NCBI GenBank assembly: GCA_030151565.1
Contig: JASLDM010000081.1
Span: forward strand, 1 to 9,378
Length of the DNA: 9,378 bases
Source of the DNA: Flavobacterium sp.
Lineage (GTDB): Bacteria > Bacteroidota > Bacteroidia > Flavobacteriales > Flavobacteriaceae
Reading direction: 5' to 3'
Positions 6,154 to 9,378 of this stretch are shown one piece after another. The notes under the pieces are model-generated. The model was not told where the DNA came from. It did no database searches and worked only from the letters and a program-made list of their open reading frames with translations. The stretch's first letter is position 1, and each line of letters opens with the position of its first letter. The translations under genes were made by a program, and so were the position numbers.

Positions 6154-7029
6154 ATGAAAGATTTGAATAAGTATGTGGTAACGCAGCCTATAAAGCTTGA
6201 TGCTATGCCTACAAATTATCCCGATGAATTAACAGATGAAGCTGCAATTCGTAAATTGACTAAGGCTTGTAGAAAGTTAAGTGAATTTCAAGATAAGATG
6301 TATGCACATAATAAGTACAGTGTTTTAATCTGTATTCAAGGTATGGATACCGCAGGTAAAGATAGTTTAATTCGTGAAGTTTTTAAAGAGTTCAATGCTA
6401 GAGGAGTAGTTGTTCAAAGTTTTAAAACACCAACTTCAACAGAATTGGAGCACGATTATCTTTGGCGACATTATATAGCTTTACCAGAACGTGGGAAGTT
6501 TGGGGTATTTAATCGCACGCACTACGAAAATGTTCTTATATCACGTGTACACCCAGAGATTGTGTTAAATGAAAATCTGCCGTATATTAAAGAAGTGTCG
6601 GACATTACTCCAGATTTTTGGGAGAAACGATTTGAGGAGATCAATAATTTTGAAAAGCATATTACGAATAATGGCGTTATTCTGTTTAAATTTTTCTTGC
6701 ATTTAAGTAAAGGGGAACAGAAAAAGCGTTTGTTACGCCGATTGGATAAAGATAAGCATAATTGGAAGTTTTCCCCTGGAGATTTAAAAGAGCGTCAGCA
6801 GTGGGATTTGTATCAAAAGTATTATGAAGATGCAATCAATAAAACAGCTAGTCCACAACGCCCTTGGTTTGTAATACCAGCAGATAGTAAGCCTCAATGT
6901 AGGTATGTTTTTGCAAGGATTTTACAAGAAGTGTTGTTTCAGTACACGGATATTAAAGAGCCTGAATTGGCTGATGAGATCAAGGAAAATATCGATTACT
7001 ATAGAAAAGCTTTAATGCAAGAGAAGTAA
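6154..7029 (+). CDS. ppk2: Polyphosphate kinase 2 family protein, class III type
   Basis: Cytosolic P-loop enzyme of the PPK2 family, which uses inorganic polyphosphate to phosphorylate AMP and/or ADP. It has 291 residues, single-domain, the usual length for this class. Visible motifs are Walker A GMDTAGK (63-69), the substrate/Walker B region FNRTHYENV (119-127) followed by SRVHPE, and the lid segment DKHNWKFSPGDLKER (about 200-214). FNR-S/T-HYE-x-VL and KFFLH-x-S (about 179-185) match the class III enzymes described from Cytophaga and Meiothermus, which can take AMP to ATP. That specificity is inferred from similarity. The gene is divergent from the propeller-like gene, with 86 bp between the start codons. 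It converges on the outer-membrane protein gene. The ATG at 6154 follows an AAAATTTTGAGAG leader; no exact TAnnTTTG box was found. All catalytic residues I can check are present. Confidence 0.93.
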   Translation: MKDLNKYVVTQPIKLDAMPTNYPDELTDEAAIRKLTKACRKLSEFQDKMYAHNKYSVLICIQGMDTAGKDSLIREVFKEFNARGVVVQSFKTPTSTELEHDYLWRHYIALPERGKFGVFNRTHYENVLISRVHPEIVLNENLPYIKEVSDITPDFWEKRFEEINNFEKHITNNGVILFKFFLHLSKGEQKKRLLRRLDKDKHNWKFSPGDLKERQQWDLYQKYYEDAINKTASPQRPWFVIPADSKPQCRYVFARILQEVLFQYTDIKEPELADEIKENIDYYRKALMQEK

Positions 7030-7038
7030 TGCCAAATA

Positions 7039-7069
7039 AAAAGGTCGGTAATTATTGTACCGACCTTTT
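7039..7069. terminator. Bidirectional terminator between convergent genes
   Basis: A perfect 12-bp stem, AAAAGGTCGGTA (7039-7050) with TACCGACCTTTT (7058-7069), encloses a 7-base loop. It sits 9 bases past the ppk2 stop and 3 bases past the stop of the facing gene, so it serves both. T runs flank each arm on the appropriate strand, though they are short. Confidence 0.88.
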
Positions 7070-7072
7070 GTA

Positions 7073-7582
7073 TTATTTCTTTTTCTTTTTTAAGCTGAAA
7101 CCGTAAGCAACTCGTACCCCAAGTTGATCTGTATGGTAATCGTTAAAACGTTGGTATTGCATACTTACGTCTATAAACTTATTAGCAAAACCAACAGATG
7201 GGGACCAGATAAAGGTATTGCCCATTCCTCTATGTGTTCCAAATCCAGCTCCTAGTTCCCCTTGTACGTAAAGGTTTTTGTTAAAGAATGATTTAAAACC
7301 TAATTTCGCAGGAATAAGACCTAGATCGCCGTTGCTATCAAAAAGATGTGTGAAACCTGTTGTTGCCGTGAATGATGTTTTTCTAGTTACATCATATTGC
7401 AAACGCGCATCTACTCCAAGTGCAGCGTCATAGCTGTTGTTGGTAGATAAGCCTCCATTGATTCCAAATCCGACACGAAATCCCTTAGGATAATATTCTT
7501 TTTTCTGAGCCAAACTTGGAGTCGCTGTTAAAAGTGAAATCCCAAGTAAAGCGAAGATTAAATTCTTAGATACTTTAGTCAT
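7073..7582 (-). CDS. Small outer-membrane beta-barrel protein
   Basis: 169 residues with a clear Sec signal peptide: a basic start, a hydrophobic core at about 8-20 and a probable cleavage after Ala25 (SLA-Gln). The mature part of about 144 residues alternates polar and hydrophobic residues with Gly and aromatic belts (FRVGFGINGGLS, NLYVQGELGAGFG, DVSMQYQRF, LGVRVAYGFSL). This is enough for about eight strands, as in OmpA/OmpW-type barrels. The function is unknown. The last strand is followed by five lysines before the stop, an odd ending because barrel C-termini usually finish on an aromatic residue. An unbroken run of nine A on the coding strand (7596-7588) lies just before the ATG. It is convergent with ppk2 and divergent from the MATE gene. 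No exact TAnnTTTG promoter was found upstream. Confidence 0.85.
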   Translation of the reverse strand: MTKVSKNLIFALLGISLLTATPSLAQKKEYYPKGFRVGFGINGGLSTNNSYDAALGVDARLQYDVTRKTSFTATTGFTHLFDSNGDLGLIPAKLGFKSFFNKNLYVQGELGAGFGTHRGMGNTFIWSPSVGFANKFIDVSMQYQRFNDYHTDQLGVRVAYGFSLKKKKK

Positions 7583-7713
7583 AGCAATTTTTTTTTGTTA
7601 ACGAGGGATATCTTGCAAAAAATAAGCCAATGCATTCTTTTTTAGATTTCTAAATCGCTTGTTCAAAATGGTATTTAAGTATCTTTTAATAGTATACTTC
7701 CGACTCAAGTCTG

Positions 7714-7721
7714 TATCTTTG
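7714..7721 (+). promoter_or_regulatory. -7 promoter box of the MATE gene
   Basis: TATCTTTG matches the Bacteroidota TAnnTTTG consensus exactly. Only 10 bases separate it from the ATG at 7732 (16 from the second ATG at 7738). The transcript would therefore start within a few bases of the start codon. No clear TTG -33 element is visible. The small inverted repeat GACT-CA-AGTC at 7702-7711 lies just upstream. Confidence 0.7.
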
Positions 7722-7731
7722 CCGAAATTTT

Positions 7732-9114
7732 ATGCCTATGAATCTAGCTATTTATTTCAAAGAATTTAACTACAATGTACGTTTAGCTTATCCTATCATT
7801 TTATCGATGTTGGGGCATACCATTGTTGGGGTTATTGATAATATTATGGTTGGTAAAATAGGAGTAACCGAGTTGGCTGCTGCTTCACTAGCAAATAGTA
7901 TTGTGTTTATTGCCATATCATTAGGGGTTGGTTTTTCAACTGCCATTACGCCTTTAGTAGCGCATAGTGATAGTGCAAATGATACAGAAGGAGGAAGAAA
8001 GATATTTGTAAATGGGCTTTTTTTATGTACTGTTTTAGGACTTCTTTTGTTTGGGTTTATTTATTTTGCAAAGCCTTTAATTGTGTATATGCGCCAGCCA
8101 GAGGAGGTAATTGCTTTAGCAAAACCTTTTTTAAACATTGTAGCTTTATCTTTGGTGCCACTTGTTATGTTTCAATCGTTTAAACAATTTGCTGACGGAA
8201 AATCGCAAACGAAATATTCGATGTATGCTACAATTATAGCCAATGTATTAAATGTTACTTTTAATTATTTATTGATTTATGGTGTGTGGATTTTCCCCGA
8301 AATGGGGATGATTGGGGCGGCATATGGTACATTGATATCCCGTGCATCTATGCTGTTTTATATGGCTTGGGTTATGAATCGCCAAGCTATTTTTATTCCT
8401 TTTGTATCTAGTATAAAATTTAGTGAGGTTAAGAAAACAATGTTGGCTAAAATCACCAAAATAGGAATACCTTCCTCCTTACAATCTTTTTTTGAAGTAG
8501 CTTTATTTACAGGAGCAGTATGGTTGTCTGGAATGATTGGAACCACTTCTCAAGCGGCAAATCAAATTGCGTTGAGTTTGTCTTCAATGACTTTTATGTT
8601 TGCATCTGGGTTAAGCGTTGCTGCGATGATACGCGTAGGAAATCAAAAAGGATTAGGAGACTACGTACACTTAAAGGTTGTTGCCCGTTCAATTTTATTG
8701 ATGACCTTTTTTATCTATGCTTTTTTTGCATTGTGTTTTGTGTTATTTCACAATTACATTCCAAGATTATTCTTAGATAGTTCCGATCTTTCTAGTGCAG
8801 ATGTAAATGCTGAGGTAATTTATTTAGCAGGACAATTACTATTAGTAGCTGCTATTTTTCAAATTTCGGATGGTTTGCAAGTGGTTACTCAAGGGGCTTT
8901 ACGCGGACTACAAGATGTTAATATTCCAATGGGAATCGCTTTTGTATCGTATTGGGTAGTTGGTTTTCCAACCTCAATTTACTTAGGCTTATATACAGAT
9001 ATGGGAGCGAAAGGGATTTGGTACGGATTATTAGCAGGATTAACTTGTGCTGCAATTTTTTCATATCTTCGCTTTCACTATTTAACAGAAAAATTAATAC
9101 GAAATAATCATTAA
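7732..9114 (+). CDS. MATE family efflux transporter (NorM-like)
   Basis: Inner-membrane drug/cation antiporter of 460 residues, full length for the family, with about 12 hydrophobic membrane segments in two six-helix halves. The N-terminal signature GVIDNIMVGKIGVTELAAASLA (about 33-54) has the conserved Asp36. The second half carries GIPSSLQSFFE with Glu255 and FQISDGLQVV with Asp380, which correspond to the acidic cation-binding residues studied in NorM proteins. It should expel cationic compounds in exchange for Na+ or H+; coupling ion and substrates cannot be read from sequence. The start is either ATG 7732 or ATG 7738, two codons later. The closeness of the promoter box to both leaves little room for a ribosome-binding site, and the later ATG would give a longer leader. 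A small acidic gene follows after 13 bp and is probably co-transcribed. Confidence 0.95.
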   Translation: MPMNLAIYFKEFNYNVRLAYPIILSMLGHTIVGVIDNIMVGKIGVTELAAASLANSIVFIAISLGVGFSTAITPLVAHSDSANDTEGGRKIFVNGLFLCTVLGLLLFGFIYFAKPLIVYMRQPEEVIALAKPFLNIVALSLVPLVMFQSFKQFADGKSQTKYSMYATIIANVLNVTFNYLLIYGVWIFPEMGMIGAAYGTLISRASMLFYMAWVMNRQAIFIPFVSSIKFSEVKKTMLAKITKIGIPSSLQSFFEVALFTGAVWLSGMIGTTSQAANQIALSLSSMTFMFASGLSVAAMIRVGNQKGLGDYVHLKVVARSILLMTFFIYAFFALCFVLFHNYIPRLFLDSSDLSSADVNAEVIYLAGQLLLVAAIFQISDGLQVVTQGALRGLQDVNIPMGIAFVSYWVVGFPTSIYLGLYTDMGAKGIWYGLLAGLTCAAIFSYLRFHYLTEKLIRNNH

Positions 9115-9127
9115 AAGAAATATACCT

Positions 9128-9373
9128 ATGGAATTACCTAAATTTGTTTTAGCAGATAATACAGATTTCCCAGACGATATCTTTATCATTCACTTAGATT
9201 TTCCACGTTTTATCATCAATTTAGAGAATGATGAAATCGAATTTATTGAGTCAATTGAAGAATCTGAAGAATCTGAAATCGAAGCAGAAATGGAAACACT
9301 TATCGTACAAGCTGGTGAGTTTTATGACCGCGAGATGTTACGTTATGTAGAAGACGAAGAATTAGAAGACTAG
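9128..9373 (+). CDS. Small strongly acidic protein, unknown function
   Basis: 81 residues, of which 28 are Asp or Glu and only 4 Lys or Arg, giving a net charge near -24. The N-terminal half (MELPKFVLADNTDFPDDIFIIHLDFPRFIINL) is Pro- and aromatic-containing and looks like a folded beta-rich piece. The middle (about 33-57) is a Glu/Ser-rich acidic stretch, and the C-terminus (about 58-81) a probable acidic helix. There is no signal peptide or membrane segment, so it is probably cytosolic. I believe similar short proteins occur across flavobacteria but could not search. It starts 13 bp after the MATE stop behind an A-rich leader (AAAAGAAA), so it is likely in the same transcript. The stop codon ends 5 bases before the window end, and no terminator is visible. 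Its length and well-formed start argue for a real gene. Confidence 0.8.
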   Translation: MELPKFVLADNTDFPDDIFIIHLDFPRFIINLENDEIEFIESIEESEESEIEAEMETLIVQAGEFYDREMLRYVEDEELED

Positions 9374-9378
9374 ATTTT

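Noticed and set aside
7616..7624. Promoter-like TATTTTTTG on the minus strand ahead of the barrel gene
   Set aside because: It has one base too many between TA and TTTG, and the run of T makes such a match likely by chance.
7698..7705. TTCCGACT shared with the right 11-bp array
   Set aside because: A single 8-base match in a window of this size is plausible by chance, and there is no tandem unit around it.
7702..7711. GACT-CA-AGTC inverted repeat just upstream of the MATE promoter box
   Set aside because: Four-base arms are too short to call an operator without conservation data.
8520..8780. Alternative plus-strand frame inside the MATE gene
   Set aside because: It overlaps a full-length conserved transporter in another frame and has a Cys/Phe-rich composition typical of a shadow frame.

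Overview
The window looks like a chromosomal segment from a low-GC member of the Bacteroidota, most likely a Flavobacteriaceae (Myroides/Flavobacterium-like; genus not resolved). This rests on AT-rich sequence and codon use, TAnnTTTG-type promoter boxes, A-rich leaders in place of clear Shine-Dalgarno sites, a lipoprotein membrane-fusion protein, and a PPK2 of the Cytophaga class III type. No phage, transposon, CRISPR, tRNA or rRNA was recognised.

Layout. (1) 2-553 is the 3' part of sdhB, the iron-sulfur subunit of succinate dehydrogenase, followed by a good terminator (572-612). (2) 613-1084 is a gene-free stretch of about 470 bp. It holds two facing arrays of an 11-bp motif (743-806 and 836-868), the least explained feature of the window. 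(3) 1085-5153, minus strand, is a compact four-gene efflux operon: MarR regulator, TolC-like outer-membrane protein, HlyD-like lipoprotein adaptor and ABC-2-type permease. Gaps are 1, 10 and 2 bp, and a strong terminator closes it at 1085-1128. Its promoter box (5146-5153) abuts a perfect 7-4-7 palindrome (5128-5145), which suggests MarR autorepression. (4) 5228-6067, minus strand, encodes a protein with about five internal repeats of some 55 residues, probably a small beta-propeller. (5) 6154-7029, plus strand, is a PPK2 class III-type polyphosphate kinase. It converges on a small outer-membrane beta-barrel gene (7073-7582, minus) across a shared bidirectional terminator (7039-7069). (6) 7732-9114, plus strand, is a MATE efflux transporter with a promoter box only 10 bp before its ATG. 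A strongly acidic 81-residue protein follows 13 bp downstream (9128-9373).

How the genes work together. The efflux operon would form a tripartite inner membrane-periplasm-outer membrane pump, switched on when MarR releases its operator; no ATPase gene is present in the operon. The MATE gene is a second, independent drug/cation exporter. SdhB and PPK2 are housekeeping energy and nucleotide metabolism. Most of the window is ordinary chromosome. The points worth a second look are the 11-bp arrays, the MarR promoter/operator with its second half-site, the ATPase-less pump operon, and the acidic protein coupled to MATE.
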